Of a stretch of 8,379 nucleotides of DNA, positions 1 through 5,973 are shown in pieces. The notes beneath the pieces were generated by a model that made no database searches, had not been told where the DNA came from, and saw nothing but the letters and a program-made list of their open reading frames with translations. The position numbers were made by a program, and so were the translations under genes. The number at the start of each line of letters is the position of its first letter. Position 1 is the first letter of the stretch. Source of the stretch: an uncultured Mollicutes bacterium (lineage in GTDB: Bacteria; Bacillota_I; Bacilli_A; RFN20; CAG-826); the NCBI GenBank assembly GCA_900542595.1, contig UQOB01000050.1, positions 1 to 8,379 on the forward strand, in the 5' to 3' direction.

Positions 1-89
1 CTAGAACTAAAGGCAATTTCGGAAGGATAAGTTGCATTTACTATTACAAGTCACAAAAGGGAGAAAAGACCAAAAATTCTTAATAAGAG

Positions 90-117
90 TTGGAAAAAGA
101 GCCGATAATGGTTTAAA
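90..117 (+). promoter_or_regulatory. Candidate rpsT promoter
   Basis: TTGGAA at 90-95 is followed after 16 bases by TTTAAA at 112-117, which is preceded by TGG, giving an extended -10 (TGn). A second reading is TAAACT at 114-119 with an 18-base spacer. Transcription would start near 124 and leave a leader of about 27 bases before the S20 start codon. Neither hexamer is close to consensus, so this is a plausible rather than a strong call. The preceding bases (1-89) hold no gene that I recognise. Confidence 0.35.
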
Positions 118-150
118 CTTTGTGTCGAAATAGAGAAAGAGTTAAAGACA

Positions 151-411
151 ATGCCGAATATTAAAAGTCAAATCAAACGGGACGAAAACAACAAAAAGCA
201 AAATGACATCAATAGCGCCAGAAAGAATGCCATCAGAACCGCTATCAAAAAGGTGTCCACTTTAGTCAGTGATGGCAAGAAAGATGATGCCGTCAAAGCC
301 TTACACGAAGCAATCTCGCTCCTCGACAAGGCCGCCCAAGATAACGTCATCAGCCGCGCCAGCGCCAACAGAAAAAAAGCGTCCCTCGAACACTTAGTCG
401 CTACGCTTTAA
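151..411 (+). CDS. rpsT: 30S ribosomal protein S20
   Basis: This is the small-subunit protein S20, which binds 16S rRNA in the body of the 30S subunit. The 86 residues match the usual family length (about 84-88). The sequence has the typical features: an N-terminal MPNIKSQIKR segment followed by a basic stretch, a helix with RKNAIRTAIKKV (residues 24-35), an alanine/lysine-rich middle, and the conserved end with NVISRASANRKKASL (residues 65-79). The start ATG is the only reasonable one; upstream there is only a weak purine-rich ribosome site (GAGAAAGAG). It is the only + strand gene here and is convergent with the holA/phosphodiesterase unit. In Bacillus and relatives rpsT likewise sits beside holA and points toward it, so the arrangement is ancestral. 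It is followed at once by an intrinsic terminator. Confidence 0.97.
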   Translation: MPNIKSQIKRDENNKKQNDINSARKNAIRTAIKKVSTLVSDGKKDDAVKALHEAISLLDKAAQDNVISRASANRKKASLEHLVATL

Positions 412-430
412 TTAAAGGATTAGCTCACTT

Positions 431-456
431 GCCGCTTCAGTTGAGGCGGCTTTTTT
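431..456 (+). terminator. Intrinsic terminator of rpsT
   Basis: GCCGCTTC (431-438) pairs with GAGGCGGC (443-450), with one T-G wobble, around the tetraloop AGTT, and six T follow at 451-456. This is a textbook rho-independent terminator, 20 bases after the rpsT stop. On the opposite strand the hairpin has no U-tract behind it, so it should serve rpsT mainly. The T-run overlaps the stop codon of the convergent phosphodiesterase gene. Confidence 0.92.
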
Positions 457-898
457 ATATGTCGATGAATTCTATATTTTTTAAAGTTTTATCAACGGTT
501 AATTTAAGGTAACCGGCTTGCCCATCCCGCGGAAAAGATAAGGAACCGGGGCTTAAAACTAAAAAACCATCGAGTTTTCTTTCTTCTCTCACATGAAGAT
601 GGCCATGAAGGAACACGGTCACCCCTTCTTTTTCATGGAGCTTAAGCATCTCTTTTTCAGATAACGGATGATGCGAAAGATAGAAGACTTCGTCATCAAC
701 TTTGATTATTTCGTGTAACGGAAAAGGAAAACGGTCGCAGTTCCCTTTGACGCTTAAAAAGGGCCATAGTTCTTCGCCTGTCATCTCTGAGTCCCCTAAA
801 TCCCAATAGTAGGACTCATAATATTCCTTTAATTTAACTAGGTTAAAGGTTGAATAATCTCCGTGGATATCGGAAATAATAACTATATATTTGTTCAT
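455..898 (-). CDS. yfcE: YfcE/MJ0936-type metallophosphodiesterase
   Basis: This is a small calcineurin-like phosphoesterase of the YfcE/MJ0936 family; members hydrolyse phosphodiesters with a two-metal centre, but the natural substrate is generally unknown. All the metal and active-site motifs are visible: D10-x-H12 in SDIHGD, GD at 35-36, GNCD at 52-55 (N53), H76 in SHH, and GHLH at 99-102 (H100, H102). At 147 residues it is near the short end of the family but lacks nothing essential. There is no signal peptide, so it should be cytosolic. Its ATG overlaps the holA stop as ATGA, and no ribosome site is visible, so it is probably translated by coupling to holA. It ends inside the T-run of the rpsT terminator. 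The family assignment is firm; the role here is unknown. Confidence 0.9.
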   Translation of the reverse strand: MNKYIVIISDIHGDYSTFNLVKLKEYYESYYWDLGDSEMTGEELWPFLSVKGNCDRFPFPLHEIIKVDDEVFYLSHHPLSEKEMLKLHEKEGVTVFLHGHLHVREERKLDGFLVLSPGSLSFPRDGQAGYLKLTVDKTLKNIEFIDI

Positions 899-1860
899 AA
901 AGGAAAATTCAAAAGGAACAAAGTAAAAGCGGTATCCGGTTTACTTTCCCCGGTTAAAATGCTCTTTTCGAGCCTATATAAGGCTTCAAAGACCTTATCC
1001 ATCTTTTTGTTTAAGATATAGCGGTTCTGCATGGCAATTTTAACCCGGTAATAGTTGCAGTTAAGTTCCGTTGCTATCGCGTTCATATCCCACCTTTTAC
1101 TAGCGAGCTGATTGACTTGGCTTTGGAAAAGGAATTGGCTGGTTAAAGTTCTTGAAAGCATCAAAGGTTCGATATTTCGCTTCTTTAAATCTTCGTAGAC
1201 TTCGATCGCCCCTTTTTTATCCCCTTTCATCAAAAGATTTCCGATTTTAAAAGAGACATCTTCAATCTTCCTTGGAACCAAGGAGTCCACCACTTCGTAA
1301 GTTAATTTATCACCTTGCAGATAATTCACTAATTTTCGACATTCATTTTGGAACATTCCAAAGTTTTTATCGCATCTTTCCGTCAATTCTTGGATGGCTT
1401 TATAGTCAAAGGGAATCTTTTCTCTCGCAAAATATTTTTCCGCATAATTTACCGCGTTCTCCCCACTGAACGGGGCGACTTGCCGGAAGTCTGCTCCGGC
1501 TTTCTTTAAAGCGGTATAGACTTCGTTCTTGGTATTGATATCATCAATGTAGGCTAAGATATATAAATCGCAGACCTCATTCGGGGTTTGAAGATACGTA
1601 ATAAAAGACTTAGAACTATCTCCTTTTAAGTATTTCGCGTTCTTCTTTTCTAAGAAAAAAGCGTTCCTAAATATCACGACTTTCTTATCTTCGAAAAGGG
1701 GGATGAATTCTAAGCTTTTAGCGGCTTCACTTAAAGGAACATCCGTCAGATCAAAGTCATTAAAATTGAATTCATTTTTATTCGGCCAAAAATCTTTCAG
1801 GGCTTTCCTGAGGATTTCATTGACTAAGGAACGATCACTATTAAATAAGACTTGAATCAC
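895..1860 (-). CDS. holA: DNA polymerase III subunit delta (clamp loader)
   Basis: The delta subunit opens the beta sliding clamp as part of the clamp-loader complex. The 321-residue protein has the family's architecture: an N-terminal AAA-like domain without a Walker A motif, including PLFEDKKVVIFRN (residues 54-66, matching the conserved 'plF.dkkvVil' strand), and an alpha-helical C-terminal domain ending in LYRLEKSILTG (294-304), which corresponds to the conserved 'L..lD..iKtG' helix. The start used is GTG at 1860; it gives the expected N-terminus (MIQVLFNSD), though no good ribosome site lies at normal spacing. The gene lies 41 bases after comEC and overlaps the phosphodiesterase start by four bases. 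The comEC-holA-rpsT neighbourhood is common in Bacillota and supports the call. The stop is TGA. Confidence 0.93.
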   Translation of the reverse strand: MIQVLFNSDRSLVNEILRKALKDFWPNKNEFNFNDFDLTDVPLSEAAKSLEFIPLFEDKKVVIFRNAFFLEKKNAKYLKGDSSKSFITYLQTPNEVCDLYILAYIDDINTKNEVYTALKKAGADFRQVAPFSGENAVNYAEKYFAREKIPFDYKAIQELTERCDKNFGMFQNECRKLVNYLQGDKLTYEVVDSLVPRKIEDVSFKIGNLLMKGDKKGAIEVYEDLKKRNIEPLMLSRTLTSQFLFQSQVNQLASKRWDMNAIATELNCNYYRVKIAMQNRYILNKKMDKVFEALYRLEKSILTGESKPDTAFTLFLLNFPL

Positions 1861-1866
1861 GTTTAT

Positions 1867-1893
1867 ATTATAGGGAAATCCCTCTCTTAGAGG
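1867..1893 (-). promoter_or_regulatory. comEC-holA spacer: small hairpin and TATAAT-like hexamer
   Basis: The 41-base gap between comEC and holA holds CCTCT-AAG-AGAGG (plus-strand positions 1881-1893), a 5-bp hairpin, and a perfect TATAAT on the - strand at 1867-1872, only six bases before the GTG of holA. No convincing -35 hexamer is seen at 16-18 bases; the nearest TTTACC is 19 bases away. It could be a weak promoter giving a near-leaderless holA mRNA, or chance in AT-rich DNA. Confidence 0.2.
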
Positions 1894-1901
1894 TAAATAA
1901 A

Positions 1902-3950
1902 TTAATGGTAAACAATCGTTCCTTCTTGGTCAGTTCTCCTGATTCTAGCGTTCACAGCTTTTAGGTTCTTAATCACTTTGCTGGACGGGTGACCGTAATA
2001 GTTATTTTTCCCGACCGATATGATAGCCTCACTCGGGGTGATTTGTTTTAAAAATTCTAAGGAGGAACTCGTCTCACTTCCATGGTGCCCAACTTTTAAT
2101 ATATCGCAGTCGAGAGAGGGATTGTTCTTCATGATTTTCTTCTCGATTTCAATCGAGGCATCCCCCATTAAAAGCCACTCCTTATCTAAAAGAGGAAAGG
2201 ATAAAACTAGGCTCTTATCATTCTCATCTTTTCCAGAGAAAATATTGAGGTTTTGCATGGTAAAACTGGGAAAAATAAGGGGGAATTGCTGGGGATTTTC
2301 AATTAATTGCTTAACTTTAAAGTTGTTTAACAAGTCGTCTTTACCACCGGCATGATCAAAATCATCATGGGTTAAAATCAGGTAATCTAAATGGTAAATT
2401 TTTTCTTTTCTAAAGTACGGAAGAAGCACCTCGTCGACGATGGAAAAACTCTTCACCCCTCCCGTATCAATTAAAGCGGTCACTCCCTTATCAACAATCA
2501 AGATACTATCGCCCTGCCCGACGTTAATAAAATGAACGGAAGAAGTAAAAAAGTTGGTGACAGGTATCGTCCTAATAAGTAAAAGAACTAAGCAAAAGGC
2601 CGGCATCAGGTTCGCCCACTTTTTAAAGCCGATTTCCCGAAAGTAAAAGAGGAAGAAAATAAAGAGGAAATAAAATACTTTAAAATTCAAATTCCAAACT
2701 CCCACTGGAATCAAGACATCAAAACGATGAAGGGTTTGAACTGCTAAAAGGAGAAAGTTCGAGTAACCATTTAAGAAATCGGGAATGGGAAAAGTTAAGT
2801 AACTTAAGAAAGCAAAAAGTTGGAAGGGCCAAATTAAGGGCAAAAGAAGAAGGCTAAAGAAGGGTTGAAGGATGTGGTAAGTCCCGTCTTGAATTAAGAA
2901 AGGGAAAAGAAAAATCGAAATCAAAAAGAAACTTAAAACTTTTCTCGTTTTCCGGTTGAAGGTTAGGGTGAACGCGCGAGAGAACATAAAGAGATAAGAA
3001 AGAATATAAGTTAACAAAAATCCATAGTCTAAAGCTAATCTAAAATCAATCAATAAGAGTGTGACCATCGAATAAGTTGTCGCACGGAAATAATCGAGAT
3101 TTTCTTTAGTTTTCCTCCGGTAAATCACCTTATAAAACTTGGTAAAAAGATGGCGGTAATAACCGATTTTAAAGATATAAAAAGGGAGAAGAAAAATCAG
3201 AAATACTAAAAGAACAATCTCCCGCGTCTTCTCTTGAAACTTCATACTTAACGCGTAGTCAACTGCCCTGAGGAAGAGCCCTAAAGTTAACCCAGAAACC
3301 GAAAAGAAATAAAGAACACCAGCTTCATCAAGGAAGGTGATTGTCTGGCTTTCGTAGTCTTTATAATCAAAGAGCAAAGCCCCTACCATCTCCCTCGCCG
3401 GACTCGGTAACTTCAGCAAAAAATGCTGATACTGAACATTAAATCGTAAAGGAAAAAGAAAGAGAGGTTTTATGTTGTAGTTTTCAATCTCCCCTCTCAC
3501 CCCTTTCTTTAAAAGGTAATCAGTAAAAGAAAAACGGCTTTCGTATTCCGTGAAACTTAAATCACTGATAATCCCGTTGATATCGATTAAATCACCGACT
3601 TGATAGTGGGAATTTTGATAAGAAACGTAAAATCGATTGAAGCCAATTTGCACTAAGAAATAGTTTTCCTTGCTTCGAACAATGACCCCAACACCTAGTA
3701 AAGTTGGTAAAAGGAGATAAACAACGATAAAGATAACAAATGAAAGGAGGAAAAAGACGAGACAACGGACGATATATCTTCTTCCCCTCTTATAGGCAAA
3801 ATAGAAGAGAAAAAGGGTCAACAGCCCTACTCCGATTAAAAAAGGGCTCAGGCGAAGAAAGGCAACCTGAGCCCCGAGCAAAAAGGAGAAAAGCTGAAAT
3901 AATAATAGGTAGGGCTCGTCTATTCCCGTAAGGTGACGAAGTTTTTGCAT
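1902..3950 (-). CDS. comEC: ComEC/Rec2 competence DNA channel
   Basis: ComEC forms the membrane channel through which single-stranded DNA enters during transformation. The 682 residues hold, in order: hydrophobic helices at about 14-85; an OB-like segment at about 90-165 (DUF4131 type, with YLLKKGVRGEI at 144-154); the competence membrane domain from about 180 to 455, with the signature FSVSGL (216-221); and a C-terminal metallo-beta-lactamase fold. In that last domain the motifs are NVGQGDS (476-482), THDDFDH (527-533, the HxDxDH form), GDAS (596-599), GHHGS (621-625) and GHPS (653-656), so the metal site looks intact and the domain could degrade the non-transported strand. It is shorter than Bacillus ComEC (about 776 residues). 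The ATG overlaps the end of comEA by 31 bases, with no clear ribosome site, so translation is probably coupled. No comEB lies between the two. Confidence 0.93.
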   Translation of the reverse strand: MQKLRHLTGIDEPYLLLFQLFSFLLGAQVAFLRLSPFLIGVGLLTLFLFYFAYKRGRRYIVRCLVFFLLSFVIFIVVYLLLPTLLGVGVIVRSKENYFLVQIGFNRFYVSYQNSHYQVGDLIDINGIISDLSFTEYESRFSFTDYLLKKGVRGEIENYNIKPLFLFPLRFNVQYQHFLLKLPSPAREMVGALLFDYKDYESQTITFLDEAGVLYFFSVSGLTLGLFLRAVDYALSMKFQEKTREIVLLVFLIFLLPFYIFKIGYYRHLFTKFYKVIYRRKTKENLDYFRATTYSMVTLLLIDFRLALDYGFLLTYILSYLFMFSRAFTLTFNRKTRKVLSFFLISIFLFPFLIQDGTYHILQPFFSLLLLPLIWPFQLFAFLSYLTFPIPDFLNGYSNFLLLAVQTLHRFDVLIPVGVWNLNFKVFYFLFIFFLFYFREIGFKKWANLMPAFCLVLLLIRTIPVTNFFTSSVHFINVGQGDSILIVDKGVTALIDTGGVKSFSIVDEVLLPYFRKEKIYHLDYLILTHDDFDHAGGKDDLLNNFKVKQLIENPQQFPLIFPSFTMQNLNIFSGKDENDKSLVLSFPLLDKEWLLMGDASIEIEKKIMKNNPSLDCDILKVGHHGSETSSSLEFLKQITPSEAIISVGKNNYYGHPSSKVIKNLKAVNARIRRTDQEGTIVYH

Positions 3951-4465
3951 TTTTCAAAGGTCGCCGGACCGATGCCAGGGACGTCGTAAAGGTCTTCAAG
4001 TTTGGTGTAAGCCCCATTCGTGTTCCTGTAATCGACAATCGCTTGGCTAACGGTGTCGCTGAAAGCGCTGACGACGTCAGAAAGTTCGCTCTTACTAGCG
4101 GTGTTGATACATACTTTTCTGATCGGTTCGGTAGCGCAAACGTCATTTTGATCGAATAAAGGGGCGATATAGAAACTATCCTTATCTTCGAGGATGACGC
4201 TGGTATCGTAGGCTTTCGGATCCGCGTTACCGGTGACTTTGCCAGCCGCATCGAGTAAATCAGCTAAGGTACTGTCTAGAGGTAACAAATAAGTACCGGT
4301 TTTGTTGACTTCTCCGAGGACCGAAACTTCCAAGGTATTTTCATCATCAACGTATTCGCTACTGTTGCTGTTATTGACGAAACCGCCCGTGAAGCTATCA
4401 ACCCCAGCGAGTACGATGATGACCACGACCGTACAGACGATCATGCCGATGATTAATTTCGCCAT
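3920..4465 (-). CDS. comEA: ComEA-type competence DNA receptor
   Basis: ComEA is a membrane-anchored protein that binds double-stranded DNA outside the cell and hands it to ComEC. The 181 residues comprise an N-terminal membrane anchor (about 4-22), a short S/N-rich linker, an SLBB-like domain (about 45-100, with VLGEVNKTGTY), and a C-terminal helix-hairpin-helix region (118-179) beginning INTAS. The second hairpin is intact (DVPGIGPATFEKCK, 161-174). In the first, the usual GIG turn is replaced by AFSD (134-137), although the flanking QAIVDYR is kept. I place the start at ATG 4465, because GGGAGG lies six bases before it; a longer open frame to 4513 would begin inside the rubrerythrin terminator. 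The gene overlaps comEC by 31 bases. No clear promoter is seen, so read-through from rubrerythrin is possible. Confidence 0.9.
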   Translation of the reverse strand: MAKLIIGMIVCTVVVIIVLAGVDSFTGGFVNNSNSSEYVDDENTLEVSVLGEVNKTGTYLLPLDSTLADLLDAAGKVTGNADPKAYDTSVILEDKDSFYIAPLFDQNDVCATEPIRKVCINTASKSELSDVVSAFSDTVSQAIVDYRNTNGAYTKLEDLYDVPGIGPATFEKCKNFVTLRE

Positions 4466-4511
4466 AATTTTCCTCCCATTCTTTTCTAGGAAGAAAATGG
4501 GAAAAATACCC

Positions 4512-4538
4512 AAAAGAAAACCCCGAATTTCTTCGGGG
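4512..4538 (-). terminator. Intrinsic terminator of the rubrerythrin gene
   Basis: On the - strand CCCCGAA pairs perfectly with TTCGGGG (plus positions 4521-4527 and 4532-4538) around a GAAA tetraloop and is followed by TTTTCTTT (plus 4513-4520). It stands 20 bases after the rubrerythrin stop and separates that gene from comEA. On the + strand no T-run directly follows the stem, so the terminator serves the - strand. Confidence 0.92.
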
Positions 4539-4558
4539 TCAAATTTTTGAACGAGAGA

Positions 4559-5092
4559 TTAATAGTTAACCGTTAAGAGTTCAAAGTAGGCTTGCGGGTG
4601 ATCGCAGACCGGGCATTTAAGCGGAGCGTATTTCCCGACGACGATGTGGCCGCAGTTCCGGCATTTCCAGATGCTGACATCTTTTCCGATGAAGACGACG
4701 CCTTCTTTGACGTTTTCTAAGAGTTTTAAATACCGTTCTTCGTGATGTTTTTCGATGGCCGCGACCATTTCAAACTTAAGAGCGATTTCTTCAAAACCTT
4801 CTTCATGAGCGGTTTTGGCAAAGCCGGCATACATATCGGTCCATTCATAGTTTTCACCTTCGGCCGCCGCTTTGAGGTTGGCCTTGGTATCACCGATACC
4901 GCCTAAATATTTGAACCAGAGTTTCGCGTGTTCCTTTTCATTATCAGCGGTTTCTTGGAAGATGGCCTCGATTTGTTCATAGCCTTCTTTTTTGGCTTTC
5001 GAAGCGAAATACGTATATTTGTTTCTCGCTTGGCTTTCTCCCGCGAAAGCGGTCCATAAATTTTGTTCAGTTTTGGATCCTTTGAGTTCCAT
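4559..5092 (-). CDS. rbr: Rubrerythrin
   Basis: Rubrerythrin is a cytosolic non-haem iron peroxidase that reduces hydrogen peroxide in anaerobes, receiving electrons through its rubredoxin domain. The 177 residues contain a ferritin-like four-helix domain (about 5-130) with diiron ligands in ESQARNKY (E19), the ExxH motif E52-H55, HEEG (96-99) and the ExxH motif E114-H117, followed by a rubredoxin domain with C144-x2-C147 and C160-x2-C163. All ligands expected for both iron sites appear present. The start at 5092 is chosen because AAGGAG lies six bases upstream and the promoter lies at 5118-5146; a longer frame to 5164 would run through that promoter. It is a one-gene unit with its own promoter and terminator, as suits a stress-induced enzyme. 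Confidence 0.95.
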   Translation of the reverse strand: MELKGSKTEQNLWTAFAGESQARNKYTYFASKAKKEGYEQIEAIFQETADNEKEHAKLWFKYLGGIGDTKANLKAAAEGENYEWTDMYAGFAKTAHEEGFEEIALKFEMVAAIEKHHEERYLKLLENVKEGVVFIGKDVSIWKCRNCGHIVVGKYAPLKCPVCDHPQAYFELLTVNY

Positions 5093-5117
5093 TTTTATCT
5101 CCTTCTCTACTGCCTCC

Positions 5118-5146
5118 ATTATCCTACGTCCTATTTGATATTTCAA
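5118..5146 (-). promoter_or_regulatory. Rubrerythrin promoter
   Basis: On the - strand TTGAAA (plus 5141-5146) is followed after exactly 17 bases by GATAAT (plus 5118-5123); each hexamer matches the sigma-A consensus at five of six positions. Transcription would start near 5111, giving a leader of about 19 bases with AAGGAG before ATG 5092. This also rules out the two upstream in-frame ATG codons. Confidence 0.8.
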
Positions 5147-5150
5147 ATAG
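5131..5150 (-). promoter_or_regulatory. Inverted-repeat operator candidate at the rubrerythrin promoter
   Basis: CTATTTGA (5131-5138) and TCAAATAG (5143-5150) form perfect 8-base arms around four bases. The site covers the whole -35 box and part of the spacer, where a bound repressor would block RNA polymerase. The 8-4-8 geometry resembles Rex-type sites (TTGTGA-like arms around a four-base centre) more than the 7-1-7 PerR/Fur box, but the arm sequence matches neither consensus well. Which regulator binds is unknown. Confidence 0.6.
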
Positions 5151-5172
5151 AACGCATAGACCAAAGTTTAAA

Positions 5173-5973
5173 TCAATCTTCCTTCTTGATGTACTTAATA
5201 TATTCGTAATTATCTAAGGAAGAACAGCAGTCAACCATGAATTCATAGACGTCATTTCGAAGTTTAAGCGCCCGTTCACCGAGGGAAAGCGACATATCGG
5301 GATAGAAGAGATTTGAAATATGGACAATCGGTTGGGGCCGCCTAAATTTTAAGAACTTCCGTTTTTTAAAAGTCGTACAGATCGCCACGACTGGCGTCCC
5401 TTGTTTAGCAGGATACGAGAAGCTCTTTTCTGAAAATGGCCTTATCTTCGTGTAGTAGGGCCAAATATGGGCTTCTGGGAAGATTAAAATCTTTTCTTTC
5501 TTCTTGATAAAAAAGTCGATACCATCGAGGAAATGATTAGTTTGGGCCAAATTCTTTTCGTTGGGGATGGGGTAAGCCCCAAGAGGCATGATGATATTCC
5601 GAATAAAGGCGATCGAAACCGTTTCTTGGGAACAGATAATCCGGATTCTTCTTGGTAACGCGACATAGAGAGGAGCCATAAAGGCATCCCCAATCATCGT
5701 GTGATTCCCGTAGATAAAACCGCCCGTTTTTTGGAAACCAGCTTTTTTAAGCTTCTTTTTCCCTTTAACTTTGACGTTATAAATGAGTTTCGCGATAATC
5801 CAGAAAACCGGGACAGCGATGAGGTAATAAAAAAAACTCGTTAAAAAGCGATAGAAAGGATTAGTCACAAAGAAACGAAAATTCGGTTTTAAAGGTTTCC
5901 GTTTAATATTTGTCCCAGCGAAATCATCGTTTAATTCATCGCGGTAATAGATAATCCGTTGTTTATTTTTCAT
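5173..5973 (-). CDS. plsC: PlsC-type 1-acylglycerol-3-phosphate acyltransferase
   Basis: This is a member of the lysophosphatidate acyltransferase family, which transfers an acyl chain to the sn-2 position of lysophosphatidic acid at the inner membrane face. The 266 residues show a hydrophobic helix at about 44-64, the catalytic HX4D motif as NHTMIGD (H91, D96), a motif-II-like GAYPIP (132-137), and motif III as FPEAHIWP (165-172), where the usual FPEG has A in place of G. RPFSEKSFSYPAKQGTPVV follows (179-197), a conserved block in this family. Its ATG lies inside the end of the upstream glycosyltransferase gene (11-base overlap), so the two are co-translated and probably act in one lipid pathway. 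The exact acceptor lipid cannot be told from sequence. The stop is TGA. Confidence 0.88.
   Translation of the reverse strand: MKNKQRIIYYRDELNDDFAGTNIKRKPLKPNFRFFVTNPFYRFLTSFFYYLIAVPVFWIIAKLIYNVKVKGKKKLKKAGFQKTGGFIYGNHTMIGDAFMAPLYVALPRRIRIICSQETVSIAFIRNIIMPLGAYPIPNEKNLAQTNHFLDGIDFFIKKKEKILIFPEAHIWPYYTKIRPFSEKSFSYPAKQGTPVVAICTTFKKRKFLKFRRPQPIVHISNLFYPDMSLSLGERALKLRNDVYEFMVDCCSSLDNYEYIKYIKKED

Noticed and set aside
3..83. Short + strand open frame (26 codons) running in from the left edge and ending in TAA, ending KTKNS
   Set aside because: It could be the tail of an upstream gene, but I recognise no family in it and another frame also gives a short tail ending at 30. Not enough to call a gene.
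2020..2355. 111-codon + strand open frame opposite the ComEC metallo-beta-lactamase domain
   Set aside because: The - strand frame carries intact catalytic motifs (THDDFDH, GHHGS); the + frame has no recognisable domain and no ribosome site.
3740..4251. Open frames opposite comEC (+ strand, 3740-3931) and in a second - strand frame across comEA/comEC (3790-4251)
   Set aside because: Both overlap well-supported comEA/comEC coding sequence, have low-complexity composition and no ribosome sites. They are frame shadows.
5131..5150. Inverted repeat after plsC, considered as a terminator of the GT4/plsC unit
   Set aside because: The arms are A/T-rich and no U-run follows on the - strand. Its position over the -35 box of rubrerythrin fits an operator better.
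895..5175. Use of the mycoplasma genetic code (TGA as tryptophan), given the Mollicutes-like look
   Set aside because: TGA ends holA and plsC at the family-appropriate length, and all genes are full length with TGG as the tryptophan codon.
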